Assembly (NCBI GenBank): GCA_002367105.1
Contig: DFCS01000049.1
Span: forward strand, 38,167 to 102,166
Reading direction: 5' to 3'
Length of the DNA stretch: 64,000 nt
From: Hungatella sp. UBA3048
Lineage (GTDB): Bacteria > Bacillota > Clostridia > Lachnospirales > Lachnospiraceae
Shown in pieces: positions 54,847 to 62,194 of the stretch. Made by a program: the position numbers and the translations under genes. The notes beneath the pieces were generated by a model. The model was not told where the DNA came from. It worked only from the letters and a program-made list of their open reading frames with translations, and made no database searches. Position 1 is the first letter of the stretch, and every line of letters begins with the position of its first letter.

Positions 54847-55470
54847 CTACACCCGTTCTATTCCCCTGGGAATCTCCATGGCATTGGACAGCTTAATCAT
54901 CTGATCCTTAAGCTCTAAGTACTCCTTGCTGCTCATGTCCTTGATCGGCCTTTGCTTTTCATATAATTCATGCATTACCCCATTTTTTATAGAAAAGCTT
55001 TCCGGTGTATGATACTGTAATTCAAAAATCTGGCCGTTAGGCGAATATAAGGTGGTGTTGATCCCCTTATAAGGACTCTGCCTGTCAAGCCAGTAATTTT
55101 TAATTTCAACCGTATGAAAGCCTGCTTCCCAATAAAGCTCCATGGCTATTAAAACCTTCTCCGCAAGCTCTTCCGCAGGAGCTGTATAGGTATATCTCAA
55201 TATATCCTTGACCTCGTATCTCTGGCAGCCAGGGTAGCATTTTCTTTGAATCTTTTCCAAATAGGAATCCCTGGATTTTATGCGGTTTTCTACACCTGCC
55301 ATATTCATTCCTGTCCGCCCTGCCATTGCTCTGACCTGTCTCGTAATTTTAGGTTCATACACCGCAGCCCTGATGTAACAGGACATTCCTTTTATCTGAG
55401 GCCTGATACCCCCATGATCATACTGCTTTTCAACGGCCAGACGGTTCCGCCACATTTTCTCCCCACGCAT
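54847..55470 (-). CDS. Small protein with RelA/SpoT-like nucleotidyltransferase motifs
   Basis: The 207-residue protein has motifs in RelA/SpoT synthetase order: NRIKSRDSYLEKI (62-74, compare RxKxxxS..K), DILRYT (89-94), KNYW (124-127), YKGINTT (134-140, compare YxxxH, with Asn for the His) and FELQYHTPES (149-158, compare ExQxRT), then HELYE (167-171). No hydrolase, TGS or ACT domain is present. It may be a small alarmone synthetase-like or toxin-like enzyme, or an inactive relative. The identification is by motif only. It stands alone. Confidence 0.5.
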   Translation of the reverse strand: MRGEKMWRNRLAVEKQYDHGGIRPQIKGMSCYIRAAVYEPKITRQVRAMAGRTGMNMAGVENRIKSRDSYLEKIQRKCYPGCQRYEVKDILRYTYTAPAEELAEKVLIAMELYWEAGFHTVEIKNYWLDRQSPYKGINTTLYSPNGQIFELQYHTPESFSIKNGVMHELYEKQRPIKDMSSKEYLELKDQMIKLSNAMEIPRGIERV

Positions 55471-55592
55471 TGTACCAAATTTCCTTTGACATTTTTATCA
55501 TATCTTTCAGTATATGCACCATTCCCGGAAATTGTGTCTGTAACATTACCTAACTGTTAAAGATAATCCTGCAGGCAGATATTTAATGTAAA

Positions 55593-55632
55593 AACGGAAG
55601 CCTGAATTTATATACAGGCCCCCGCTTCTATA
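55593..55632 (-). terminator. Terminator of the Cys-rich small gene
   Basis: On the minus strand a GCGGGGGCCTG/CAGGCTTCCG-type hairpin is followed by TTTTTA. Confidence 0.55.
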
Positions 55633-55636
55633 TTCT

Positions 55637-55924
55637 CTATTCGAAAATATCCTCTTCAAAATTACGGCCAAAATCACGGTCACGATCACAGTCACGATCA
55701 CGGTCACGATCACGGTCGCGGTCACGCCGGCAGCAATGGCACCTAGGATCATTACAACCTGCTCTGAATCCAGCACAGAATGCTCTTCTTCTTTCTTCTT
55801 CACATTCATCACGCTCGCGTTCATCTTCACAATCGCGATCGCGGAAATTACGACATCTACAACATCTACAGCCTCCACCGCAGAATCTGCAGTTATTTCT
55901 GCATCCTCCGAAAAAGCAGCACAT
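55637..55924 (-). CDS. Cys-rich, Asp/Arg-repeat small protein (spore coat-like)
   Basis: The 95-residue protein has a Cys/Gly-rich start (MCCFFGGCRNNCRFCGGGC), a charged middle, the segment AFCAGFRAGC and a run of alternating Asp-Arg pairs before an acidic end. The ATG at 55924 follows AGAGGTG by 6 bases. A sigma-K-like -10 (CATATAATA) lies about 30 bp upstream. Segment spacing (AF..GFR.GC..C) resembles the second Cys-rich gene at 59233-59535. A spore coat or mother-cell protein is inferred from promoter and composition. Confidence 0.6.
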   Translation of the reverse strand: MCCFFGGCRNNCRFCGGGCRCCRCRNFRDRDCEDERERDECEEERRRAFCAGFRAGCNDPRCHCCRRDRDRDRDRDRDCDRDRDFGRNFEEDIFE

Positions 55925-55955
55925 ATATAACACCTCTCTTTTTTTAATTGTACTA

Positions 55956-55986
55956 TATTATATGGGACATATAGACAAGGTGTGAA
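55956..55986 (-). promoter_or_regulatory. sigma-K-like promoter of the Cys-rich small gene
   Basis: The minus strand has CATATAATA as -10 (consensus CATAnnnTA), with AC about 17 bp upstream. The 31-bp block is identical at 28 positions to 59570-59600 in front of the second small gene. Confidence 0.6.
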
Positions 55987-56207
55987 ATCCGCTGTTTTCA
56001 AGGGTATTCTGGTATGTAAAATCCTTACTTTACTCTACTGCTGCGCAATGTAAAATATATCGGAAGATAGAACATTACCCTCAGCAGGTGTAGATCCCAT
56101 ACATTCAGCCTCCTTTCCCGTTCTTTCAAGAAGCCGGTAATCACCAATAGAGGCAATCCTATAAGCCGAACTGATATGCATAATATTTCTGCATTAAGGC
56201 ATTAAAA

Positions 56208-56241
56208 AACTACCAACTATATAGTTTAATAGCTGGTAGTT
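56208..56241 (-). terminator. Terminator of the 56260-56478 gene
   Basis: AACTACCA pairs with TGGTAGTT, followed by TTTTTTAA on the minus strand. Confidence 0.6.
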
Positions 56242-56259
56242 CGGCCTACATAACTTTTA

Positions 56260-56478
56260 TTAAAAAAATAATAACCACCAAAACGGAAATCTTGAGTCAA
56301 AATCTTGTCTCCTATCGAATTCTTCTCTTCGTTCCGCCTCTTGTCTTCTGTCAAATTCCATTCTTCTATCAAATTCTTCACGCATACCTCTTCTGTCAAA
56401 ACCTCTTCTGCCTACACCTCTACCGCCTACACCTCTTCCATCAGAGCCCATTCTGGGATCGCCTTGAGAACAATCCAT
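56260..56478 (-). CDS. Small Arg/Asp/Gly-repeat protein of unknown function
   Basis: The 72-residue protein has a Gly-Arg-rich first half (GRGVGGRGVGRRG), then EEFDRR-type repeats (three FDRR units) and a hydrophobic tail FPFWWLLFF. The start follows AGGA. It lies in the same minus-strand neighbourhood as the Cys-rich coat-like gene and has a clear terminator. It is perhaps another spore-surface or structural peptide; no function can be assigned. Confidence 0.45.
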   Translation of the reverse strand: MDCSQGDPRMGSDGRGVGGRGVGRRGFDRRGMREEFDRRMEFDRRQEAERREEFDRRQDFDSRFPFWWLLFF

Positions 56479-56644
56479 ATAATTATTCCTATTTCTATAA
56501 TTTTATATGATTAATGTATGCTAAGCTATATTGCTATGACACCTTAAACAAGCTATTAATTTCATTTTTTTTATTGCTGCGAAAAAATGAAAGCCTAACG
56601 ATTAATCGCCAGTAGTTTTTGTGGACTCAATTTTGAAGCTTCAA

Positions 56645-57196
56645 CTACAATTGAAAGAGGGTTTTTATTTCTTGAGCAACAACATCAGGTGAAATATATG
56701 AATTATCAATCTTAATGGCATTATCAAATGGTATTTCTCCGTCATTACTTACTAAACGGTATTTTCCATCAGCGCCGATCAATCTCTGATTGGAAATATC
56801 AATATCCCGTTTCGATGCCTTGTTGCGCAATCTATTTTCCGTTTTATTTCTTTCCAAACGTACTTCTCTTGAAGCAACAAGTTCGACATAGTAAAAGTCG
56901 GTTTTGTATGGCCTGAATATATCTTTGACATGCTCAATATAATCCCAATCGGACTTCTGGTCAAACGCCCACATATAAGTAAAAATAAGACCGTAATTAT
57001 TTGATGCTGCAAATTCTTCAAAAACCACATCTCTTAAACGGGAAGTTATTCTTCCATTGTAGGAACCAAAAATTTCAATTACAGGCTCAATTGTCATATG
57101 ATTATGGAACAATCGCAAGTCTGTAATTTTCATCAATTCCTGCCCAACTGTCATTTTTCCAACAGACGCATTTCCAATTATAAATACAACTTTCAT
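56645..57196 (-). CDS. P-loop kinase-like protein (shikimate/adenylate kinase fold)
   Basis: The 183-residue protein has a P-loop, FIIGNASVGKMTVG, at residues 3-16, followed by the FHNHMTIEPV segment near residue 30 and a final RLERNKTENRLRNKASKRDI region that may form a lid. It is a single gene preceded by GGGGGA. Small-molecule or nucleotide kinases have this size, but the substrate cannot be told. Confidence 0.6.
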   Translation of the reverse strand: MKVVFIIGNASVGKMTVGQELMKITDLRLFHNHMTIEPVIEIFGSYNGRITSRLRDVVFEEFAASNNYGLIFTYMWAFDQKSDWDYIEHVKDIFRPYKTDFYYVELVASREVRLERNKTENRLRNKASKRDIDISNQRLIGADGKYRLVSNDGEIPFDNAIKIDNSYISPDVVAQEIKTLFQL

Positions 57197-57303
57197 AAGA
57201 TCAATCCCCCTCATAATATAAACAGCTTTATAAATAGAATACCATCGTGCTTATCAATTATCAACCCGCAAAACCCACCAGCGTTCTGCAGGCAGTGAGG
57301 GCA

Positions 57304-57876
57304 TCATACCTTGATGCCTGTAAGGATACAAATGACTACATTTTTGATAAAATCAGAGTCAATTTCAGCACCCGTTACCAGCATTCGGTAAAATAGCGGG
57401 GCAAAAATCAAATCAATGCTCAGATCTATATCCATGTCTTTTTTTAGTTCTCCTCTGTCCATTCCGCGCTGTAAAATTTCCCGTGCAGCCAGACGGCGCG
57501 GGGCGAAATACCGTGTCCGATAGGCATTGGCCACATCTGGATCAAATTGTCCCTGTGCAATGAGTTCAGTGATCACACGCCCCTTATCTGTTTCCAAAAA
57601 ATCACTTAAATTGCCAAGCTGTAGTAAAAGATCCTTTTCCACCGATCCTGTATCCGGTGTGTGTATACGCTGCTGCGACGCCTCAAAAAAACTATCTGCT
57701 ACCACAGCAGCTTTATTCGGCCACCATTTGTAAATTGTAGCCTTACTAACACCAGCTTCTTTTGCAATGCTCTCCACCGTTACTGATTGAAATCCCTCCT
57801 CCATTAAGAGCTTATATGCCGCCGCAAGAATTGCCTTTTCTGTTTTTTCACTTCTGGGACGCCCTTTTTCTGCCAT
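57304..57876 (-). CDS. TetR family regulator
   Basis: The 190-residue protein begins with the TetR HTH (GFQSVTVESIAKEAGVSKATIYKWWPNKAAV) and a basic N-terminus (KGRPRSEK). It is divergent from the OYE-type oxidoreductase gene, with a perfect palindrome between the promoter elements of the latter. This makes it the probable repressor of the pair. Confidence 0.92.
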   Translation of the reverse strand: MAEKGRPRSEKTEKAILAAAYKLLMEEGFQSVTVESIAKEAGVSKATIYKWWPNKAAVVADSFFEASQQRIHTPDTGSVEKDLLLQLGNLSDFLETDKGRVITELIAQGQFDPDVANAYRTRYFAPRRLAAREILQRGMDRGELKKDMDIDLSIDLIFAPLFYRMLVTGAEIDSDFIKNVVICILTGIKV

Positions 57877-57925
57877 TCTATTAACCTCCTCTATCTATTA
57901 TTTGCTACATGTATAATAAAACTGT

Positions 57926-57939
57926 ACTATACGTTTATT
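57926..57939. promoter_or_regulatory. Second TetR operator-like site
   Basis: ACTATACGTTTATT matches the perfect palindrome at 57977-57990 at 12 of 14 positions and lies on the tetR side of the gap. Confidence 0.5.
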
Positions 57940-57968
57940 ATATAATGATTTTAATAAAAAAACAAGCA

Positions 57969-57997
57969 TTGACAATACTAAACGTTTAGTTTATTAT
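57969..57997 (+). promoter_or_regulatory. Promoter of the oxidoreductase with TetR operator in the spacer
   Basis: TTGACA at 57969-57974, a 17-bp spacer and TATTAT at 57992-57997. The perfect 14-bp palindrome ACTAAACGTTTAGT (57977-57990) fills the spacer, a classic repressor position. Confidence 0.75.
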
Positions 57998-58038
57998 ATA
58001 GTAAATCTTATAACTTACAATGAAAAGGAGACTTCATT

Positions 58039-59106
58039 ATGAAACAACTTTTTCAACCTCTTACGATTCATAATCTGACCCTGCAAAATCACATCTCCGT
58101 TCCACCCATGGTGGTTTATCACTGGGCGGATGATACCGGCACTGTAACAGACCGTCAACCTGAACACTATAGGGAAATGGCTAAGGGCGGAGCAGGCCTT
58201 ATTATTCAGGAAGGAACCTGCGTTGAACGGACCGGCCGGCTCACAGACACCCAGCTCGGCCTTTGGGAAGATGGGCACATTGAGGGGCTTAAAAGAATTA
58301 CCGATGCCGTTCATCAGTATCACACTCCTATTTTTGTGCAGCTCCATCACGCGGGGGTCTTTGGTTTCATGGAGGATACTGTTTGTCCAAGCGATATCAC
58401 CTGCACCGTCAAAGGTAAGGAAAAACAAGCCCGTGCGTTGACCATTGAAGAATTGCACCGTATCCAGCACTCTTTTGTCACTGCGGCAGAGCGTGCAGTA
58501 AAGGCAGGATACGACGGGGTGGAAATTCATGCATGTCACAACTACTTAATTTCTCAGTTTTACAATACTCTTGTCAACAGGCGAACCGATGACTACGGCA
58601 AGCAACCCTCCCTGTTTGCACTGGAGGTCATTCGCGAAATTCGCCGTCGGGTACCGGAATCATTTGTGATTGGGGTACGTCTGGGGGCATTTGAGCCCAC
58701 TCTTGCAGACAGCATTGCCCATGCTGTAGAGCTTGAAGAAAACGGTGTTGATTTTCTGGATATTTCCTATGGGTTTGAGCAGAGATCCTACCCTGAAAAG
58801 CCCGAAAATTATCCTTTTAGTGACCGCATCTACGCAGCACAGGAAATCAGAAAAAGAGTTTCCATTCCTGTTTTCGCCGTAGGAGGAATCGCATCCGCGG
58901 AACAGGCTGAGGAAATTCTGCAAAAAACCGGTGTAGATATGGTCGATATCGGAAGAGGAACTCTGGTAAATCCAAACTGGGCCAATGATGCTAAGTCAGG
59001 GCGGGATGTGGGGACCTGCTTATACTGCAAGACCTGTATGTGGCGGGTAAATGCTGATAAATGCCCCGGAAGAAAGCTTTATCTGCTTAAAACAGCACAC
59101 AGATAA
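58039..59106 (+). CDS. Old-yellow-enzyme-type NADH:flavin oxidoreductase
   Basis: The 355-residue FMN-dependent TIM barrel shows LTLQNHISVPPMVVYHWADDTGTVTD at the start, HACHNYLISQF with the active-site His/Asn near residue 174, and DMVDIGRGTLVNPNWANDA in the phosphate region. It ends in a Cys cluster CLYCKTCMW that may bind an Fe-S centre, as in longer family members, although the usual C-terminal FAD/NAD domains are absent. A role in reducing alkenes or electrophiles under TetR control is likely. Confidence 0.85.
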   Translation: MKQLFQPLTIHNLTLQNHISVPPMVVYHWADDTGTVTDRQPEHYREMAKGGAGLIIQEGTCVERTGRLTDTQLGLWEDGHIEGLKRITDAVHQYHTPIFVQLHHAGVFGFMEDTVCPSDITCTVKGKEKQARALTIEELHRIQHSFVTAAERAVKAGYDGVEIHACHNYLISQFYNTLVNRRTDDYGKQPSLFALEVIREIRRRVPESFVIGVRLGAFEPTLADSIAHAVELEENGVDFLDISYGFEQRSYPEKPENYPFSDRIYAAQEIRKRVSIPVFAVGGIASAEQAEEILQKTGVDMVDIGRGTLVNPNWANDAKSGRDVGTCLYCKTCMWRVNADKCPGRKLYLLKTAHR

Positions 59107-59194
59107 AACTCAAAAGGAGCTTATTATTAATACTCAATATTACATCCAGAAGTTTTAAATGTCCATGCAAACAGTTTGAAAAGAACTTTTTAAA

Positions 59195-59221
59195 AGCGGG
59201 TCCGGAACACCGGAACCCGCT
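59195..59221 (-). terminator. Terminator of the second Cys-rich small gene
   Basis: AGCGGGTTCCGG pairs with CCGGACCCGCT around a short loop on the minus strand, followed by a short T run. Confidence 0.65.
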
Positions 59222-59232
59222 TCTATCAAAGA

Positions 59233-59535
59233 CTAATTTTCATACTCTTCGTAATCTTCATATTCTTCGTAATTTTCATATTCATCATACTTTTTACATT
59301 CGTCACATTCATTTTCTTTCCGTCTGCATTTTCTACAGCCGTCTTTAAAGCCTCTCCAGTAAGCCTCTTTTAATGCTTTTCCGAACCATTCGCAGTCCCT
59401 GCCATGATCACGTTCATGTTCGCATTCACATTCATGTTTTTTTTCACATTCACGTTTAGGTTTGCATTCACATTCGCGCTTGGGTTCGCTCTTTTCAAAA
59501 CATTTGCAGCTATATTTAAAATTATTGCTACTCAC
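59233..59535 (-). CDS. Cys/Glu/Lys-rich small protein (spore coat-like)
   Basis: The 100-residue protein has a Cys-rich charged first half with KPKRECE repeats, the segment ALKEAYWRGFKDGCRKC, and an acidic Tyr/Glu tail of EDYEEYEN-type repeats. The GTG at 59535 is chosen because AAAGGAG precedes it and because an ATG at 59562 would lie at or before the transcription start given by the sigma-K-like -10 at 59570-59578. Promoter and mid-segment resemble the gene at 55637-55924. Confidence 0.6.
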   Translation of the reverse strand: MSSNNFKYSCKCFEKSEPKRECECKPKRECEKKHECECEHERDHGRDCEWFGKALKEAYWRGFKDGCRKCRRKENECDECKKYDEYENYEEYEDYEEYEN

Positions 59536-59569
59536 TATACTTTGACTCCTTTCATATCGCATTACACAA

Positions 59570-59600
59570 TATTATATGGGAGAAGTAGACAAGGTGTGAA
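59570..59600 (-). promoter_or_regulatory. sigma-K-like promoter of the second Cys-rich small gene
   Basis: The minus strand has CATATAATA as -10 and AC at the -35 distance. 28 of 31 positions match the block at 55956-55986. Confidence 0.6.
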
Positions 59601-59764
59601 TCTTGAGAACAGGCAGAAAAAGGGCACCAGATCCTGACCTATTACTACCAGCTTAATACTGATAGTTAGTAGTTTTCTTTACATATTCGATTTTGTCGGT
59701 ATCGTATTATATTCATAATGGAAAGGCTCATTCAAAGTTAAAGCCGCGTGAAGCTTGGAACTCT

Positions 59765-60496
59765 TTATTTTGATACAATTACCCGAATTCTCCTGTAATC
59801 TGCCACCCATTTTACTCCATCAAACAGTTGGTTTTCCAATAAACTTTCAACGTTTTTAAGAATATTCTCTTGTTCCAAGTTATTGTATGAGGATAAGTTA
59901 TTCGAAAAAAATTGTGTCATCCATTTTCGTAAACCATACTTTCCATCAGACAATGGCGTGGGTCTATCATAGTCATAAATTTTTTGTATACGAAATCCTG
60001 CTTTCTTCAGTACAACAGAATATGATTCAACAGTTGGAAAATAAAAAGGACTTTTATATGATGGTACAACAGAACTATACGCCGATTCAATTGCTGATAT
60101 ATTTCCATACGCTCCAAATTCACAAATGAGACTTCCGCCGTCCTTAAGGGCACTATAAATTCTTTTCAGAAGTATCTCTTGATCCAGAATCCAATGAAAT
60201 ACAGCGTTTGAAAAAATTATATCAAATTTATTTTCCCATGGTAAAAAACAAGCATCCATGACTTGGAAATTCAGATGAGGGTACTTTACTTTTGCAGCCT
60301 CAATCATTTCTTCTGAATCATCAATTCCAACAACCTCATCACAAATTTCACTGAGTTTCATTGTTAAATCTCCTGTTCCACAGCCAAGATCCAGTATGCA
60401 TTGGTTCTTATCAGAAGGAAGGAATGTAATTAAATCATTCCCATACTCCGAAACAAAAGATTGCGATTTATCATATAAAATACTGTTCCATTTCAC
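59765..60496 (-). CDS. SAM-dependent methyltransferase (trans-aconitate methyltransferase-like)
   Basis: The 243-residue class I methyltransferase has the SAM loop ILDLGCGTGDLT (about residues 30-41), then VVGIDDSEEMI, and VFHWILDQE in the middle. The overall pattern resembles trans-aconitate 2-methyltransferase-type enzymes. It is a single gene that faces the nitrilase gene divergently; the acceptor is unknown. Confidence 0.8.
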   Translation of the reverse strand: MKWNSILYDKSQSFVSEYGNDLITFLPSDKNQCILDLGCGTGDLTMKLSEICDEVVGIDDSEEMIEAAKVKYPHLNFQVMDACFLPWENKFDIIFSNAVFHWILDQEILLKRIYSALKDGGSLICEFGAYGNISAIESAYSSVVPSYKSPFYFPTVESYSVVLKKAGFRIQKIYDYDRPTPLSDGKYGLRKWMTQFFSNNLSSYNNLEQENILKNVESLLENQLFDGVKWVADYRRIRVIVSK

Positions 60497-60753
60497 GAAT
60501 GGTCCCTCCTATAGTTCAAATAATATTTTTGAAAAGAATACCATAAATATTACTAACTATCAATATTAAGCTCTCAATGTACGGCAATTCAGTGTTTCGT
60601 CTGATAAAACCTCGTCACATGAAAGATTTTCTATATTATCCTTATTTAGCAATAGCCCAAGATTATATTTTCCATATATGCAAGGAAATTTCACGATGTT
60701 AGTTCAGCTATTTCCCAACAGAAAATAACGGTTTCTCAGTAGAAAATTGATCA

Positions 60754-60782
60754 TTGACAATTCATATACCTTATTGGATAAT
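60754..60782 (+). promoter_or_regulatory. sigma-A promoter of the nitrilase gene
   Basis: TTGACA at 60754-60759, a 17-bp spacer and GATAAT at 60777-60782. Nothing else can be recognised in the 320-base gap between the divergent genes. Confidence 0.65.
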
Positions 60783-60820
60783 AAATTTAATTTTACCCTT
60801 ACTAAGAGAGGAGATTTTTC

Positions 60821-61741
60821 ATGCGCGATATAAAAGAATCCTGCAAAATCGCATTAATTCAGGCAGCACCTATTTTATTTAACAAAGAAGCGACTGTTTC
60901 AAAGGCAATTGAACTGATTCATACAGCCGGTTCCAAAGGTGCTGACCTGATTGTTTTTCCTGAATCCTTCGTTCCCTGTTATCCTTACGGCATGACATTT
61001 GGTTTTACAGTCGGAAGCCGGACAGAAGACGGTCGAAAGGACTGGAAACTTTATTATGATAATTCCATGGTAGTTCCAAGCAGCGATACAGAAAGAATTG
61101 CGTCAGCAGCAAAAGAAGCTCACGCTTATGTCAGTCTTGGAATTACGGAAAGAGATTCCGTAAACAGTACTTTATACTGTACAAATATCATTTTTTCTCC
61201 GGAAGGAGATCTTGTTGCAAAGCACCGAAAACTGAAACCTACAGGAGCCGAACGATACATTTGGGGCGATGCCGGCAATGGGTATTTTCCTATTGTAGAA
61301 ACTCCGTGGGGAAATATGGGCTGTTTGATCTGTTGGGAAAATTACATGCCTCTGGCAAGGGCTGCCTTGTATGAAAAAGGAGTGACACTCTATTTGGCTC
61401 CCAATACCAACAATAATCCTGAATGGCAGAATACCATCCGCCATATTGCCCTGGAAGGACGCTGCTATGTCATGAACGTAAATCAGTATGTTACAAAAGA
61501 TATGTACCCCAAAAATCTTCATTGTCCTCAGGAAATGGAGCAACTTCCAGAAAATATCTGCACCGGTGGAAGCTGTGTAGTCGATCCCTATGGTCATTAC
61601 GTTACAGAACCAGTATGGGGAAAAGAAGAAATCATTTATACAGACATTGATACCACCTGGGCCTCAGCAAGTAAAATGGAATTTGATCCTGTTGGTCATT
61701 ATTCCAGACCTGATGTACTGAAACTACAGATTTCTGAATAA
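60821..61741 (+). CDS. Nitrilase / carbon-nitrogen hydrolase
   Basis: The 306-residue protein has the catalytic triad of the superfamily: Glu in VFPESFVPCYPYG, Lys in KHRKLKPT and the nucleophilic Cys in GCLICWENYMPLAR. The CWEN context and the YPYGM segment place it with aliphatic nitrilases, which convert a nitrile to the acid and ammonia. It is preceded by AGAGAGGAG and is monocistronic. Confidence 0.9.
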   Translation: MRDIKESCKIALIQAAPILFNKEATVSKAIELIHTAGSKGADLIVFPESFVPCYPYGMTFGFTVGSRTEDGRKDWKLYYDNSMVVPSSDTERIASAAKEAHAYVSLGITERDSVNSTLYCTNIIFSPEGDLVAKHRKLKPTGAERYIWGDAGNGYFPIVETPWGNMGCLICWENYMPLARAALYEKGVTLYLAPNTNNNPEWQNTIRHIALEGRCYVMNVNQYVTKDMYPKNLHCPQEMEQLPENICTGGSCVVDPYGHYVTEPVWGKEEIIYTDIDTTWASASKMEFDPVGHYSRPDVLKLQISE

Positions 61742-61875
61742 GAATGCTGGGCTAAAAGACAGGTATATGGCAGGCCTGCTGACGGTGACGGTTTAGCCGT
61801 GGGTGGTCCAGTCCGCCGCCGTCCTTTTCCAAACCTTTCAAGGCTTCCACCCATGTATAAGCCCTTGGAAGTGCT

Positions 61876-62121
61876 TTACCGGTTCGAAGGATCCCTTCTA
61901 ATGAAACTTTTAACCTCTGAAACGCTCCATATTTCCTTTTCCCAATCTCCAATATTTAGAGCCAATGAGATATCTATATAATTAAAATCAACAACAGATC
62001 CATTTTTAATTAATTTGTCAAGGTATGAACCGTAATAACAAGTTTCCATTTGATACATATTACCTTGTGCATCTTCAATAAATAGCCACTTCGCTGAACA
62101 CGTGTTAATACTTTGTACAAT
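61876..62121 (-). pseudogene. Truncated reading frame of unknown origin
   Basis: The frame is open from just after a TAA near 62122 to the stop at 61876 and encodes about 81 residues. Protein-like text includes CSAKWLFIEDAQGN and DISLALNIGDWEKE, but the first ATG is internal and has no ribosome binding site. An overlapping frame (61752-61952) is less likely to be coding. The 450-base gap between the nitrilase and the antiporter probably holds the remains of a deleted gene. Confidence 0.35.
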
Positions 62122-62194
62122 TTATTTTCTTCTTATATTATTTTCAATTTTTATGATATAATTATTTCTGACATTGATATCAAGGAGGGAATTA

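Noticed and set aside
55673..55730. Short tandem repeats resembling a CRISPR or minisatellite
   Set aside because: The repeats are the CGATCACGGTCA-type codons for Asp-Arg runs inside the coding frame of the Cys-rich protein. There are no spacers of uniform length.
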